Shown here in pieces: positions 38,301 to 52,767 of a stretch of DNA of 64,000 bases (the first letter of the stretch is position 1; each line of letters opens with the position of its first letter). Position numbers and translations under genes: made by a program. Source of the DNA: Drosophila miranda (Eukaryota > Arthropoda > Insecta > Diptera > Drosophilidae); contig NC_046675.1 in assembly GCF_003369915.1 (NCBI RefSeq), positions 32,883,001 to 32,947,000 on the forward strand, in the 5' to 3' direction. The notes beneath the pieces are model-generated. The model had not been told where the DNA came from. It was given only the letters and a program-made list of their open reading frames with translations, and did no database searches.

Positions 38301-41300
38301 GAAATCTTCTATTTTTTAGATTAAAGCTCAAAACATATTCCCGAAATTGACCCCTTAATCTGTGGCATATCTAACCTTCAGTAGGGCTTTGGGGGTTGCT
38401 ATCCTCATGCCACCTGCGAGGCATCTCTCTCTCATGTGTTGTTCATATTTGCATAAGCGGCAACGGGCAACCTCAAGCATATTGCGTCCTTCGTTTGATG
38501 CTGCTGCTGCTGCATCATGGTCGTCATTACTCAACTTCTGGGGCCCTGAGTAAATAGCAGGCACTGGCACTTTACGACCTGGGTTGGGAATGGGCGGGCA
38601 TGGGCGTGGCTGGGCATAAGGTAATGCATGATGCTTGTACGGAGAGATGTAGAGATGGCCGTAAACAGCAACTGCTGATGCTTCTGCTGCTGCCATGCAG
38701 GCGAACGAACGTGCCGGGCATATTGAAATTGGTTCCCGAAATCCAGCGAGCTGTGGACTCTGCATGCAGCAAGCAGCAAGTCAGCGATGGGGTGTGGCAG
38801 AGGCGGAGGTGTGCTGAAATTTGAAAAATGGTCAAAAGTTGTTTCCTGTTTTTACCTTCTCCAGCTGACAGGCCCTAAGGCCCACTTGTACGTACCTACA
38901 TATACGTACCTGTATCTATAGATATATGCCAAAGATCACGCGCTCTACCTCCTCGAACATAACGCAGATGGCTTAACCCAGTTCTAGCTCCAGTTCCGCT
39001 GTAGTTCCTCTGCACTGCACGTGAGTCCTGGCGCTAATCATTTGTCTTCCTCGACTGCATTTTCCACTTGGCAGCAGTGCAGTGCCCTGCCCGAAACGGA
39101 AAACGAAGTTTCCATTACGCACTGACAGCTGATTGCTAAGTTTATTATTGCTTTCGTTTGCGTTTCCGTTTCCGCTTTGCGTTCGCTTATGAATCGCCCA
39201 GCATTTTCGCAGCTCAACGATTTATCAAGTGTTGACCTTTGATGGCATTATGGGAGTTTCGGTTTAGTTTTATTCCTTCTTTTTTTTCGCCTAAAATCAT
39301 TTGTTTTCCCACTGACACTTGTGCGCAAACTTTACTGAAATGAATTGAAGTTTCGAGAGAAATGAGATTCGCAAATCAATTTGGAAATGGTAACCGGGAA
39401 TCTGCGAGAAGACCTAAGCTGTTAAATATATTCCCGAAATGCTTAGTGGTTAAGAACTACAGAATTTACCATGTGGCCTGGAAAAAGCACGATTTGCAAG
39501 GATAGATGCATCTGAATCTATGAACAATATTTATTTTTTCATGGATCGAAGATCGATTAATAAAAGCTGTCAATTCTCGTTTTCTATCTCAATTTTTAGT
39601 GGCAGTTTCGTATCTTTTCATATGATTTTATCTGCATAAACAGACCTCTAATATCCATATCCAAAATGCACCGAAAGGGTCTCCTAAAAATCTCTGTCAG
39701 CAGAGGACAAATTGACACATCCTTTCGGGCATAAGTACTCGACAACAACGGACTGCAACGATGGCAGACAAAGGACCTGACAATACCGCACAAAACCATA
39801 CCATACCATACAATGCCAAAGCAGACAGAAATGGAAGTGGAACTGCGACTGCGACTGTAAGTTGCATGAAATTATGCTTTAATCTAATTAGCATAATTTG
39901 GCTGCCCTCCTGATGATGATGATGATGATGATGATGATGGGGATGGTGATGGTGATTCTGTTTGGGCCCCAAGGAGCCGCACTGTCCTGGAGTTCTGGAG
40001 GTCCTTGTGCGCGGCGACAACAATTGAAATTGAAACTGCATTATGCACAACAACAGGAACAACTATTTGGATGCCGTTGTGTTGTCGTTGTCGAGTGTCT
40101 GAGTGTCTGAGTTGTTTTTGTCATTTTGGTAGGTTTTTTCTATACCCTTTGCAGGTGGGGTATTATGATTGAGTGGGAAGTGTTAGTTTGACACTATCTC
40201 AACAGGACAAGAATATATATTCGTATCGTATCAAAAAATCATAAATCTAGCATATATACGATACTTGATTTTTTACATTGTAAAAAATGTATATGACACA
40301 TCGATACTAAATGATTTTTAAAAAAAGAATGAATTGACATAAGGAAATAAAACTTCACATACGTTCATATAAAAGATGTACGAACAAAACAAAACAAATT
40401 TGGCTAGTCGTAGCACCCTCCCTTATCGAACCGCAAAACTTATTGAACAGCCTTGTAGCTACCATAGAAGCGATCGATCTAGCAAGGGTATCGAATGTTT
40501 CGGCTTTGAAACTATCGTTTGTTGGCTGTTTCTTTTTTGTTTCGTATTTCATTATGGCATTTTTGGTTACACTTTGTTCCGTCGCGTCTGTTGTCGCTTT
40601 TATGGTCGTATTTGCATTGCCTTTGTTGTGTTGTTGTGTCGCTGTGTTGCAGCGCTGTTGTTAATGCCATTTTGATTATGATTATGAAATTTTGTTGGCT
40701 TCCTGCCACTCTGCCGCAGAACCCTTTCCATCTGCATCTGGTGCTGCTGCTGCCACAGTGCTCTGTTTACATGGCTCATTGTTGGAGCACGCGGCGTATC
40801 CGTAATGCTGTCCCGCCGCTCGAGTCCCGGACTCGTCACGGCTCTCCTGCTGCCACTTAAATTCATATTTAAATTACATTTGTTTATGTAGAAATTTTCC
40901 CTCTCCTTGGTCATGCATTTTCATTTGCAATTCCTTTCTTTTGTGGGCCCTCCCGTCCGCTTTGTGTATGTTTTCACTTCTTTCGGGTGTCTCTTTCCAT
41001 TTCTATTTTCCGAAATTAATTTATTAAGCTTTCTTTTGAGCCAACAAAAGAGGACAAACAACATTTGCATATCATTTTGTTGCATTTTTCGTTAGTTGAA
41101 TTAAATTTGGTAATTATCTTGGGGAATGGAGTCTTTCGGATCGTTTTGTGAATTGTCAAAGGCGGTAAATTATATGTGGTTAATTTGTATAATTTAACAG
41201 TCATTCTTCTATAATAATTTGCTGACAATTTGTTGGAAAGGAATTCTTTTCTGCCGTGAAGTCTGGAGAACAGTCTTTACGAATTTCTGAATCTAAGATC

Positions 41301-44300
41301 AGCTTTTGGGCTACAATTATTCAATCCAGTATTATGAAAAGATTCCGCTTAAAAGGAAAAATGTAAGTCTTCCCAGAGCAGTCCTTACTTACTCCTTCAA
41401 TTTCCATACAGGAAGATCATACAAAATTTGCTCGTGTTTCCTTCCTGGTTCATAAAAATAAGCTCCTCACAGATCCAGTGACATACCCACTCCCCCTCAT
41501 CCATATAATTACACTTGCAAAAATTAACTGTACAAAAAGAGCGCAGACAAAAGGAATACGCTGAGGGTGCGGACGACTGTTGACACTGACGGTTCCTGGT
41601 TCCTGGTGATGCGTGGGGGCAGGATTTGGCGTTGATGTCACTGCTGTTCCTGCTGCGCCCCGCCATATGCGCTCACGTATTGCACGTATCATAAAAAGGA
41701 TAACAATATAATCAGCTTAATGAGTGGCTCTGCGATGCTCCGCGATGGCTGCTGCTGCTGCTGCCGCTGCTCCACTGCTTGTGGCAGTGCCTCGATGCCT
41801 CGAATTGCGGATGCGACAGAGCTTTACTTTTACTTTTACTTTTTTTTATGCACTGCTTTGTTTTTCCTTTCTGTTGTGGGGGTAGGGGGGCGGAAAGGGT
41901 GTGGCAATGTCGTTGCCGTTGATGTAAGGGCCGCCGGCTGTGCGTTGTCGCTGGCTGCTGTTAAGCTTTGTGTAAGCAATGTACTTTGTCTGCCAGAAGC
42001 ACCAGACCCCCAACAGCCCAAGAGCCCGGCAACCTTGCACCCTTCTACCCGCTTCACCCCTCTTTAGCATTGATTTACACACAAAGGCAGGGCACTGGGA
42101 GTATGAAGGGAGAAAGTGGGGCGAAGACGAGGATGTGGTGGAGGGTAAAGTTTAAAACAAGCAAACGGAAACGGAAGTGGGCTGCACGTGATGCTCGTTG
42201 AGGTGCCCAAGAGGAAGCGCCGAGTCCTTATGCTTCATCGTCTTCTTGTTGCTCTATCACAAAACTTGACTCCTCTCTCTCGCCTGTACGTGTGATGTGC
42301 GTGTGCTGGTGTGTGTGCCAGTGCGTGTCTGTGCGAGTGGCGCACAGCTGCTTTTTATTACACTTTCAATATGGGGAAACAGGATATGCGGCATCTTGGC
42401 CTTGCAGCTTGTTTGTTGCCATTGTAAATTGGTTAAAAGTTAATCCGTAAATTTATGACATGCCAACAGCCATTTTGGCCATCTCTTCCTCTCCCTCTCA
42501 CTCCTCACTCTCTCTCTGTGTGCGTGAGGTTTCCGACTTCTTTTTTCTTCCATAATGGTTTTTCTCTGCTGTGGCGTGGAACGTGTCTGTCTAGCTCGGG
42601 GCTAAATGGATAATGGCAATTGCACTCTGAACTTGCAATTAATTGTGGCGCACATTTTGCTAAAGAAAATTTACATTTTATTTAAAAAAAAAACGTTTAG
42701 CTGAGGTGGGCAGTGGGTAAGGTTTAAGAGGAATATTGGGAGCACATATTCCAACAGAAAAAGCTACTTCAAGTGCTGAAAAGTGACTCTGATTACCCTT
42801 TATAAAGAACTCCTAGACACAAAGCGAAACGGTTACGGTTCAGTGGGAGAATGCCTATAATACGATTTGGATATTGTGCCCCAATTTGCAGTCAAGAGTG
42901 GCAGCATTCAAGTGAAGTTTAAGCCTCTACTCTTTCGGTCTTCCTGGTTACCAGTGCTTCACTTCTCACATACGAGTACAAGTCTCTGAACCTCTCACAC
43001 CTCTACTCTGTACTGTGGCCCAATCCCCAGTGGTGGTCTCAATAATAATGTTGATTTTCTTGGCTTGATTGGCAAACGGTTAATGAGCATCGAGAGCTCA
43101 TTTCAGAATATGCAAAATATGATTTAATTATGGTAACCCAAAAGGAGGTTGAGGCTGGATGCTGAGCTGCTGCTGCAGGGCGTGCCAATGCACAGGGGAA
43201 ATGCTTGAAAGGGCAAATTAGGGAACCATTGTGTTGGGCAACTCATGAGGAGAGCAGACCTCTTTATGGTGCTGGTAAAAAACGCTGGTACTGGCAGAGA
43301 GAGGGTAGGATTTGCGAGAAGAAAAGCTACTTTAAACTGCGCCACCGCTTAGGGGTGGCAAGCAACCACCAGGCCAACAGGCCACCGGAATCATCCCTTC
43401 GAATGTCAGTCGCTCCGTCAGTCACCGTGCCACTTGTTCGCGCTGTCACGGTGAATCCTCCAAGGATTTAACCCAATTTATGAAAATTCGTTTTCTCTGG
43501 CATTTTGCTTTCCTTTCTTTTTTTTTGGACTCTTCTAAAGCAAAATATTTGATTTTGTTTTGCACTTCATTTTTCAGGAAGAGGATGGAGTACAGAACAC
43601 TGCCACCGGGACATGGAGTGTCAGGGATAACGTTGCCAATCTGATGGGAATGCGAGAGGGTTGCCAGTCGCCTGTCACCCCCAACAACAGAGGCCTGCTC
43701 CTCACTCTTCTGCTCTCTCCTTGCCGCCTGATTGTGACAGGTTCACGTCGGCGTTACATTATTTTTGTCGCATCTTCCGCAGAAGGGAACACCAACAGGA
43801 GCAGGAGCAGCAGCAACAGGAGGCCGAGGCCGAGGCCCCATCCTCAGAATCCCCAGGCCTCGTGCCCGCCGCCGCCTGTCACCTTAACAAGCTTAATGAA
43901 CAACTCATTAATCATGCACATTTCGCATTCATAAACTTGCCGCGACAAATCAATCCATCAATCAATCAATTGTCCCCACTTGGCCATGTGACTTTCACCT
44001 CAGATCTCAGCACTCAGACAGGGAAATGCTTTTGTCACAACATCCTCGCCGCGAGAGAGGCTTTAAAGCGCTATATGGTCTGATCTGATCCGTTTTGCGA
44101 CATGATTGATGTGGCAAAATACTGGTTATAATTCGGTTACACTTATGCAACGATTTTGGACTAAGCTCCGGAGTTGATCCACGGGATTTACTCGTAATGA
44201 GTGGGAAAATTGGGAAAGCAGACCATAAACATTGATGGATTGCCTGCACCGTGGATTTATTCCAATGAAAGTTGATTAGGGAAACAGTTGTTAGATTCAA

Positions 44301-47300
44301 GACTAAAGTTGCGGTTCGTAGCTCGTGTCCTTGCCAGACAGGACACCTTAATCTTCAAACGAAAAGCCAGAAACCCAACCAGTACCCAGTAACCAAACCC
44401 TAACAAACCACAATTCAACATTTTTCATTTCCATTGCTTGCAGCGGGGAATCAGCCATATCAGCAAAAAAGGAATGCGAAGTGCACGAAAAATCTGCAGA
44501 GCTGTTATAGATACAGATACATATTCGTGCTCTCGTCGTGATGGCAGATACTTTATTGCAGTTTCAGCAGCATAGCAGCCCTGCCCTGCCCTGTCCTTCC
44601 TGTTATCGCGAGTGAGCTTCTCAAATGACATTTAAATATTTCCCACAAAGCCACAAGCTGTCAGAGAATAGTGGGAATATGGATGAAGCTGGATGAAGCC
44701 TCGGGCAAGGACACGATGCCAGCCTGCAGACAGCAGCCAGCAGCCAGGAGATTCCGCCGCCAAAGATGCTGCCTGACAGCGCAAAAAGCTCAAATTAGTG
44801 GCTGCCTGTCGGCGCCTCTTCTATGTCCCTGCCCTGCCCCCACCCAGCAGCAGCGTCATCAAAAAATCCATTCTGCTGTTATCAAAAGATGGCTGAAAAA
44901 GAATATTATATCTATGGCTTTTTCGGGACATCAAAGTATATCATTTTTTTATATCTTAATGGATGGAAATTGCTTAATTACTTGTAAACATGAATTGCCA
45001 ACACCTCTTCCTAGGCAGGGCCAGAATATAACAAGCTAGGCAGGACCCAACGACCTAATTCAACGCTATTAACGCCTTGACGCCCGTCAAAATTGAATAT
45101 CAACCTCCTGCGCCCAGGAAACTCTTAATTTAATTAGAAGCCAGACCCACTCGGAATTCTATGTAAATTTTGTCAACTTTTAAAGTAAGAACTTCAAACG
45201 AAAGGCCCCTCCTCCGTGTCCAAGGGCTGGGGCATACATCATTTGCATTTTCCGTTGGGGAGTGGTGAATTTTTATAAGCCCGTTTGGAATCTTTGGGGA
45301 GGTGAAAAGATACGACGATTTAAAGGGAGTAAAATCTGATAGAACATAATCGAATTAACAGCGGGAAAAGTTGTCCAAGAAAGGGACTTTATTCTCATCT
45401 CTCAATCAGGAGATGGATCTGTTGGTTGTAGATAAATCTAGATGTAGAACCCTAAAATCCACCATAATAATCCAGAATCCAATTCAAAGCAACTCTTCAA
45501 ACATTCCTCACGAAAATTAAAAGTGCACAAATATAAAATTTAATGTCTAAATTCCCAAAAAACGTCTGCAACAATAAAAAGCGAAAAGAAAACCCATTCA
45601 GATCGCTGTCGTCTGCATTGCGTTATTTATTCCTTAGATAATCACTTTTTTTTTTAATCTGAAGTCGTCTGTTTTCGGTTTTTAATGACACTGACGTGTC
45701 AATGCGACAAAAATAAAAAATACAGAGCCTCAGAGCGTTGTCCTTTGGCATTGATTCAACTTGTGTCTGTACGGTCCAGTCCGGTCCACTTCAGGGCCAG
45801 GCCAACGGCTGTCTAGCCATTGGAATGAATGTCAACGTATTGATTTCAGACTTTTCTGCTTCTCTTTTTTCCCAGCATCCATTTCGAGGCTTTAAATTAC
45901 TTTTACAACTGTCAGAGAAGTGTGATGGTTACAGGAGGAGGAGGAGGAGAAGGAGGTAATTGGGATGGCCCTTGGCCAAGGGCCTGTAATGATTGCATTC
46001 CGAATCTGTTTATGATTGACATTTGCCAGTGCTTTTGCGTCTAGACTCTAGACAGAAGTTTAAGGTTTATTTTGCAATTAAAAGTGCTCAAAGGCAATAT
46101 TCTCGTACATTTGATAATTCCGTTTTTGCACAAGACCAAGCCCTTCTTCGCCTGGAATCATTGTGTTTGCTTGGGCTGGGCCTTTGTCGCTCATGGCTGT
46201 TATCTTTATCGTGCTGTTAAGTGTTGGCACGCTTTAAAGTGACATCCAGGCGCTCCTTGGAATCCACGTCCACGTCCATGTACACCCACCCACCCATCCA
46301 TCCTTCAGTTGTTGGGCTGCCATAAAGCTCTGGGCGATATGTTTGTAGCTCAACTCGAAAGCACTTTTGGTTTATGCCCCGCTCGAATAAAACTTTAGTG
46401 CATGCTGGGCGCAGCAGTCGAGAGGCAAACACGACACACACCACACACCACGTTCCGGCCCACACTTGACTCGAAACTAAAATCTAATAACACTTTTAGC
46501 ACAAAATACATGTTAATGTGACCCCAAGGAGTAGCCGCAGAGCATAAAACTAAATGCAAAGTCACGCATCCTAGAGGGAACCGGACCACGGACCACGGAC
46601 TACGGACTACGGACTCCGCTCGAGGCTTTCATAATTTCTGCGCCCGTGCGGTGCAGAGGATCCCCCATAAAAAGGACGGGAACGGGCGCCTGCCAGCCAA
46701 CCTGTGTGCCAAGTTTATGCTCCCACTATTAGCCCTAGTAAAAGTTGAGTTTTTAGCCAAAGCCCGAAAAATGTTTGCCTCTATTTCCACTCTGGTTTAT
46801 TAGATGGCGGACTTCGGGTGACCAAGCTCTCGTAAACTTCTCCTACCGCCGGAGAGCATCGGAGCATTAAAGTAAAAATGCCCTAAGAGAAAAGAAAAAG
46901 GCAACTTTTGGATCCATCCCCAAAAAATGCTGAACTTTTCTATTTTTTATATTTTTTTTTATGGGGAATGGTATAAATATATTCCTTTTATTTTGTTTAA
47001 TATGCGGCAACATTGAAAACTTTGCTTGCCGACTGCGAAAAGTTTCGGGAACCAGAAGGAGAATCTCCAGAAAACAAGGCAAAAGTTGTAATTGTTGTTG
47101 AGGTAAGATATTCGTCAGGGGAATACTCTCGTATTTTGTGGGGAAGGGGCGTCTTGCGGAAGTTATTGATGAAGTGCCCTTGGATGGGGAGCCACTTGAG
47201 GAAAACTAAGAGCAGAATCTGTCGTCAGTTGAATGCATATTCTGGCAGCCCAGCCTCAGCTTTTATGAGGGAACTTAAAGCCGCAACTTGAATGCAAATT

Positions 47301-50300
47301 GTCAATATGCAAATATTTTCAGCGCTTCATTATCGCAAGTGCCACACCGCAACACTTCAGCTTTGAGTGCACACGGATATGCGGATATTCCGGCCACCCA
47401 CTCCCCCAACATCGCCATCGATATCGATATCGATGTCGATGTCCAGTAAAAAGCTGCACTCCCCGCCCGGTTATGTTATGGCCGGGCATTTCCGGCAACG
47501 GCCATCGGCCATCGGCATTTTTATGTTAATTTATTTTACCATTAAGTGTTGTCATACTTCAAGTGTGATTGGAGGAGCCTTCGAAAGAGTTCACTTCAGA
47601 TCGATGTTGCCTCCTCCTTCATTCAATTAGCAAACCAAAATGATTTTAATAGGTAATCCCAAACCAACCCACTGATTATACGTATGCTCCCCTCTGGCAG
47701 ACAAACAAGTATCTGTAAAGGAAACCAAAATCAGGTGAAATAGATACGTATACGGATGCGGATACGGATACGGACACAGTCGGTGCAGCTGGCAGGGTTA
47801 ACTTGTGGCACACGCTCTCGAAATACGTGTAACTATGCCCCCAATTGCTGGCTGGCTACCAACCTACATTCCATCTGGGTTTCCATCTCAGGCTCGGTCT
47901 CGGTCTCGGTCTCAGTTTCCATCTCATCCTCATGGTGGTCTTCATCGTCATCACCTGGCAACCGCCCGACTAATGAGACATCAAAGTAAGCGGCAACCTT
48001 CGATTTGATTTGTTTCTGGCTTCGGCTTCGGCTGCCGGCAGTCTGCTGCCTGCTTTTGAGGGGTTGTATCTGTATCTGCCAGATATGTACGTGTTTCGAA
48101 CAGCTGTACGTGTTGTGGATTAAATGAGCCGCAAAATTCGGTTACCTTTGCCTCAAATCAATAACACGAATAAAGTTTCCACCTTAAAGAGTGTGTATTT
48201 GGGTTTTTTGGGTAGAATTTAAGCGATGAAAACAAAATTATAATGGGCAAAATATAATTTCAGGAATAATGAGGTGTTTTATCAACGGCAGTCTTTGATA
48301 TCCATTTCGAATTGCTTGCATACTTTTAGGAGACCTGAAAGTGAGTCAATGGAATGGAATACACATTCTTTGAGATACTTTAACTTGCTTGTACGGATAT
48401 AAATATAATCTCCACAGTTATAAGAACCCTTTTGGCACTCAACTCGCTGCAGACAGAGCAAATTTAACCATTAAAGGCTGTCAACTACTGAGCCAGCAGC
48501 AGTAACTTATGGCCTTGTTTAATGTGCAACAAATGAAGCAACAAGCCAGAGACAGAGACAGAGCCAGAGCCGGACCCCGAGCCAGAGTCAGTGCAATCCG
48601 CACTCGAGGAAGCCTGTCCCCAGATGAGAGTTGACTCCAGTGGGAAATGCGAATGCATTTATTTATTTTAATTCCGCCACAACACTTCCGTTGTGCAATC
48701 AATGCAGGACTCCGGGACAATGAGACATATTTCCATATGCATATTTGTGTATATATATATTGTACGCACATCCTTATATAGAGGGAGAGCCTAGAGAGGG
48801 AGACAGTATGTATACGTTGGCTGTGTGATCCTGTGTCCTGGGTCCTCGGTCCAAGGCAATCGCTGATCACTTTTCGCACACAAAGGCACAAAAACAATAA
48901 ATGCAAATGACGATGGGATGCCTGTGATGATGATGACTACGATGATGATTCGGGGACAATGCCTTTGTTGATGATAATGATGATGATGAGGATGAGGATG
49001 AGGTTGAGGTTGACCATGACCAGACACTGACGCTGACGCGCCCACCAGACGCCATTATTGCCCCAGGGACCACGACACCCCATTGGACTACCATTGGCAA
49101 TGGCAAGAGAAGCCATCAGCAGAGCACACCAGAGCAGACACGAAATGCATTAAAAATTCACAATTTGCAGATTATTTTTAACGATTTTAAATACACATAA
49201 AAGTGGCTGCTGGCTGCTGTCTGCTGTCGGGAGGGCTGCCAAATGGATCACAAATGTGGACTCTGGCCGGGGTCGAATGGGGTTCCAATTGGGGTCTGGG
49301 ACTTGGGGTCCCCGGCCAAACGGAAGTAGGCAGCCGAGCGGAAGTTGCACTGCATCCAGCTGCATGTTAAACCAGCAACAGCCAAAAGATACTAAGCGGA
49401 TGGGTGAGAGACAGTGGACTGGCGAAATCAGAAATCAGCGACAAATGCAAATAATTAAATGTTTCGACTTTTGGCCATTCACCACCATTTGGATTCACGA
49501 AGGTTTATGCGGGTGGGTGTCACGATAAATGAATGGTGAAATCACCATGAAAAGTATTAATTATTACCTATTTAATGAGGGAAATGACAATGAGAGATGA
49601 TTAATATTTAAAGGAAGAGTAACAATAGATCATAAATCAATATAATCCTATATGGTTATACCATAAATACTTTAAGGATGATAATTTGCAGCATTCTTTC
49701 ATTGAAAAGTTTCAAATTACAATTATTTTATGCCATTTTTCAGCATTTCGCACGTTCCAGTGCACCTGCCTCTGCCTGAAGTGCACACACTTGATAAAGA
49801 ACATTTCAATTACAATCCATAAACAATGAAGCCCCATAGCACTTGAGCATTTTGCTTAATTAGTTTTAATTTCGATTCTGCACAGCTTCGCTCTCGCGGT
49901 GAAATCAAGCCATGGCTTGGGCCTTGGCTTTGGCTTTGGCTTCGGGTCGAGTCGAGTCCCAATTTGGGGAATATCCGGCCAAAATTTCAACTCCTTGAGG
50001 ACTTCCAACGGCAAGGCGAGTGCTGAGAAAAGCTGATTGCTTCAGTTTCCATTCGTAATTGTTGTTTTCCCTCTCCTCCCTGGTATAATTGTTGTTCTTA
50101 TTATGCGCTGCACTTTAATTACACACTTGCGGTCATTTAAAATTATTTCACTGTAGTTGCACCGAGGGAGAGGCAGCATCAGCAGCAGCTGCCGCACAAT
50201 CCACGGCACGACCCTTGCTTCTTCCACGGATTTTCCCCCATTTTCTTTTGCGCATTTTCCCCAGCTTATCTGTGAAATGAATACAAAATAAAACCCAAAG

Positions 50301-51136
50301 AAATGAAAATGAAAATGGCAAAGTTAACACTTGTTAAACTTTCAACGAGATCGTAGCTCTTCTTCTTTTCGCTGTTGCTGTTGCAAGAATATTTTTTTTG
50401 TGTAAATGATACCAGCAGTGGGGCAAGGGGAAGTGCAGTGGATGCAACAAAGTGGCCAAGTGCCCAGGCGAATAATTAGCCAAATAACCGTGGGGCATAA
50501 GTTCAAGTGCAACAAAGTTTTTGTGCAGCAACAACAATGTTGCCGTCCAACCGAGTGATAGACAAATCAGCAAACAGCTACAACAAAAACTGGCTGCACT
50601 GTGAAAAAAAGTCCGGGCTTAGAAGAGGTTCATTCCACATAGATTCCACACGTTCCGCTCAGTGTACCCGCGGCACTAAAACAACTGTAAACTAGTTCAC
50701 AATGTTGTGTGGCATGAGACAGGGGACAGGGGACAGGGGCCATGCCAGTTTTAATGCAATACGTGAAGCTCTGCCACGTTGTCAACATGTTGCTGGCGAC
50801 CAGGTCCAGGCCCCAATATGTTGCCAGCACAATTGACAGAAAATGCAAAGGCGCTTGGCATGCACCGCATGTCGCCTTCGAGGAGGAGGGGCCTCCGTGG
50901 TGCAAAAGACTTCCCAAACCCATAAATTGTTTATAGTTTTGCAAGGTGGGCGCCTGTATGGAGCGGCGTTTGGGACGGGTCGGAGAAGGCTAAGCGGGGG
51001 GCACGTACTATATCTTTCATTTAACACTCGGCTCAGGAGACTCAGCTGAAGTTTTGCTCAGTTTTGCTTTTGCGTTGGCGCTGATGTTGAAGTTGAAGTT
51101 GAAGTTTTGCCGACTGCCGCTGCCGTTTGACAAATG
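35315..51136. other. Gene-poor stretch (about 15.8 kb)
   Basis: No supported gene on either strand. Simple repeats are frequent: (TGA)n at 39911-39939, (GGA)n at 45934-45956, a 7-bp CGGACYA repeat at 46582-46615, CTCGGT units at 47892-47915, GATGAT runs at 48920-49010, and TATATA at about 48750-48762. At 40141 a TATACCC..GGGGTATTATGATT start resembles a very decayed DINE-1-type end. The stretch may be regulatory or part of a large intron; I cannot tell. Confidence 0.5.
40141..40330 (+). mobile_element. Possible decayed DINE-1-like fragment
   Basis: It begins TATACCCTTTGCAGG and GGGGTATTATGATT, then has AAGAATATATATTCG, in the order seen at DINE-1/mini-me ends. The conserved TTTCCGACC and GTCTGTCC parts are not visible, so the call is tentative. 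Confidence 0.25.
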
Positions 51137-51162
51137 TGCCAGCCACATGCGCCGCTTGCCGC
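51137..51162 (+). repeat. Left flank motif of the CAP duplication, copy 1
   Basis: Sequence TGCCAGCCACATGCGCCGC plus seven further bases recurs exactly at 52958-52983, followed in both places by a diverged CACCT..CTGGTTTC stretch. It marks the left border of the duplicated segment. Confidence 0.75.
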
Positions 51163-51535
51163 AAAGAGTGTCGGGGCCCGGCGGTGCGGGGAATGCGGTG
51201 GGGCTCTGGCACCTATCTGGTTTCTACCTACCTCGTTGCCGCCTAATCAATGCAGAATGCGTTGCTTAGCTAATTTACAACAAATTGCTGGGGATATTCC
51301 GTAGGAAGTATAAAGCAGAAGGAAGGGAGGAGTGGGGGAACGAAAGGGTATATCGGATTAAGTTTTAAGTCTTTAAAGTCAACAAAAAAACAATATTTCA
51401 AAGAGAAAATCTGCCGATTTTAAATTATGAAGAAGTAATTGATAGTTTGGATTCCGTCGAACAACTGCTGTTCCCCTTCCTCCAGCAATAATCGTATACC
51501 CATTTCCAGCCATATCTTGCATACCACGAAAATTT

Positions 51536-51593
51536 CTCAGAACAACCATAGCGCCGGGGTATATATACGCGTATATCGGAGACCCAAAAGGCA
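51536..51593 (+). promoter_or_regulatory. Promoter of first CAP gene
   Basis: TATATATA at 51560-51567 and an initiator-like GCAGTTTT give a start near 51593, about 25 nt before the ATG. The 36 bp 51536-51571 are identical to 53626-53661 in the second copy. A further shared block (AATTATGAAGAAGTAATTG) lies at 51423 and 53533. Confidence 0.7.
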
Positions 51594-51617
51594 GTTTTCC
51601 AGCCGAAATCCAGCGAT

Positions 51618-52599
51618 ATGTACATCAAATGCTTGACAGCGTTGCTACTCGCCTTTTTTCTCCCTTACGGACTTGGGAGTGGAAAGTACTGCAATCTATC
51701 CGACTGCGGGGAGAATAATCTGGCCTGCGACAACGACGGCGTAAGAGGAGTACCAACATGAGTGGGATCCAGAAAGAGTCTAATGAAGGGCTTGGTTCTT
51801 TCCAGAAATTCAACTTGAAATGTATGCCCAATACCAGGCTCATACCCATGACAATCTACCGCATATCCCTGCTAAGCGTCTTCAATGAGTTCCGCAACAG
51901 TGTCGCCAGTGGGAAAAAGAAGCTCAGGCCAGCCGCCCGCATGTCCCGAATGAGCTGGTCCAAGGAGCTGGAGTACATGGCCGGACTGGCAGCCATGTCC
52001 TGCAGCATGGAGAAGTTTTGCTTGAGCACGGAGAATTTCTACTATGTTGGGTCCATCTTCGATGTGTTCAAATACCCAGGGAGGCTGGACGAATTCGAAG
52101 ACTATGAACTAATGACAAAACTGATCAACGGTTGGATGGACAGGCTGGTGGATATCCCTTTGGGGATGGTCATCTATATGCCGAAAGATCTTGGAGACAT
52201 GTGAGAATGTGATTTTGTTTGTTTATTTATCTATATTTCCCATATTTCTTTAGAAAAATCGCCAATGCCGCTATTCTCATTTCGGAGGCTAATACCCATG
52301 TAGGTTGTAAGGCCATGCGCTTCGTCTTCAGCCACTTCCACCACTTCGTGTTCGTCTGCGCCTTCAGCACGGATGTCCTCATCAACCGAAGCCTCTACAA
52401 ACTGACAGCCAGGCCGGGCAGTGCCTGCAAGCGTCGGGACTCCACATATCCTGCGCTCTGTGCTCCCGGGGAGATATACCACAATGACAGGCAGATACCC
52501 AATGCAACGCTCCTCAGGCCACACGGCAACGCCAAAATTCAACGGGATCCGGACCGGGGTGCCTTTTACAGTTACAATTTTTACAGGAACAACTTTTAG
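51618..52599 (+). CDS. CAP/antigen-5-family secreted protein, copy 1
   Basis: Exons 51618-51740, 51806-52200 and 52254-52599 (TAG 52597-52599) encode 287 residues. Residues 1-22 are a signal peptide. After it, YCNLSDCGENNLACDNDG matches the cysteine-rich start of insect antigen-5 (Ag5r) proteins. The CAP fold follows: LLSVFNEFRNSVASG..LRPAARMSRMSWSKELEYMA, then ANTHVGCKAMRF and the late motif FVCAFSTDV. The His that normally precedes Asn in the HN..R motif is Phe here (FNEFR), and the usual GHxT His is also missing, so metal-dependent chemistry of classic CAP proteins is unlikely. Such diverged CAP proteins in Drosophila are often male reproductive-tract products; that tissue is an inference. 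Introns are 65 and 53 bp and phases agree. The first ATG after a TATA/initiator promoter is taken as start. It is a tandem partner of the gene at 53708. Confidence 0.9.
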
Positions 52600-52693
52600 C
52601 AGCAGCTTCTCTATAAGAGTTCTTTAAAATTATCTGTTTTCCCACTATCGAAAGGAAAGTGCGAAAAACGAAGAACAACACAATATTATTGAA

Positions 52694-52699
52694 AATAAA
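52694..52699 (+). terminator. Polyadenylation signal of first CAP gene
   Basis: AATAAA 95 nt after the stop codon. Confidence 0.65.
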
Positions 52700-52767
52700 C
52701 CCGCTTTTAAATAAATCCATTTTATATTCAAACCTATGCCCTGCAACTTATTCGGCTTGTACCGGGA

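Noticed and set aside
43560..44083. Overlapping plus-strand frames of 124 and 140 codons
   Set aside because: Both are open only through AGG/CAG-rich repeat DNA and one ends in AT-rich non-coding sequence; not protein-like.
48910..49020. GATGAT-rich block considered as a coding acidic domain
   Set aside because: It is a degenerate trinucleotide microsatellite, and its minus-strand reading is only a His/Ser run.
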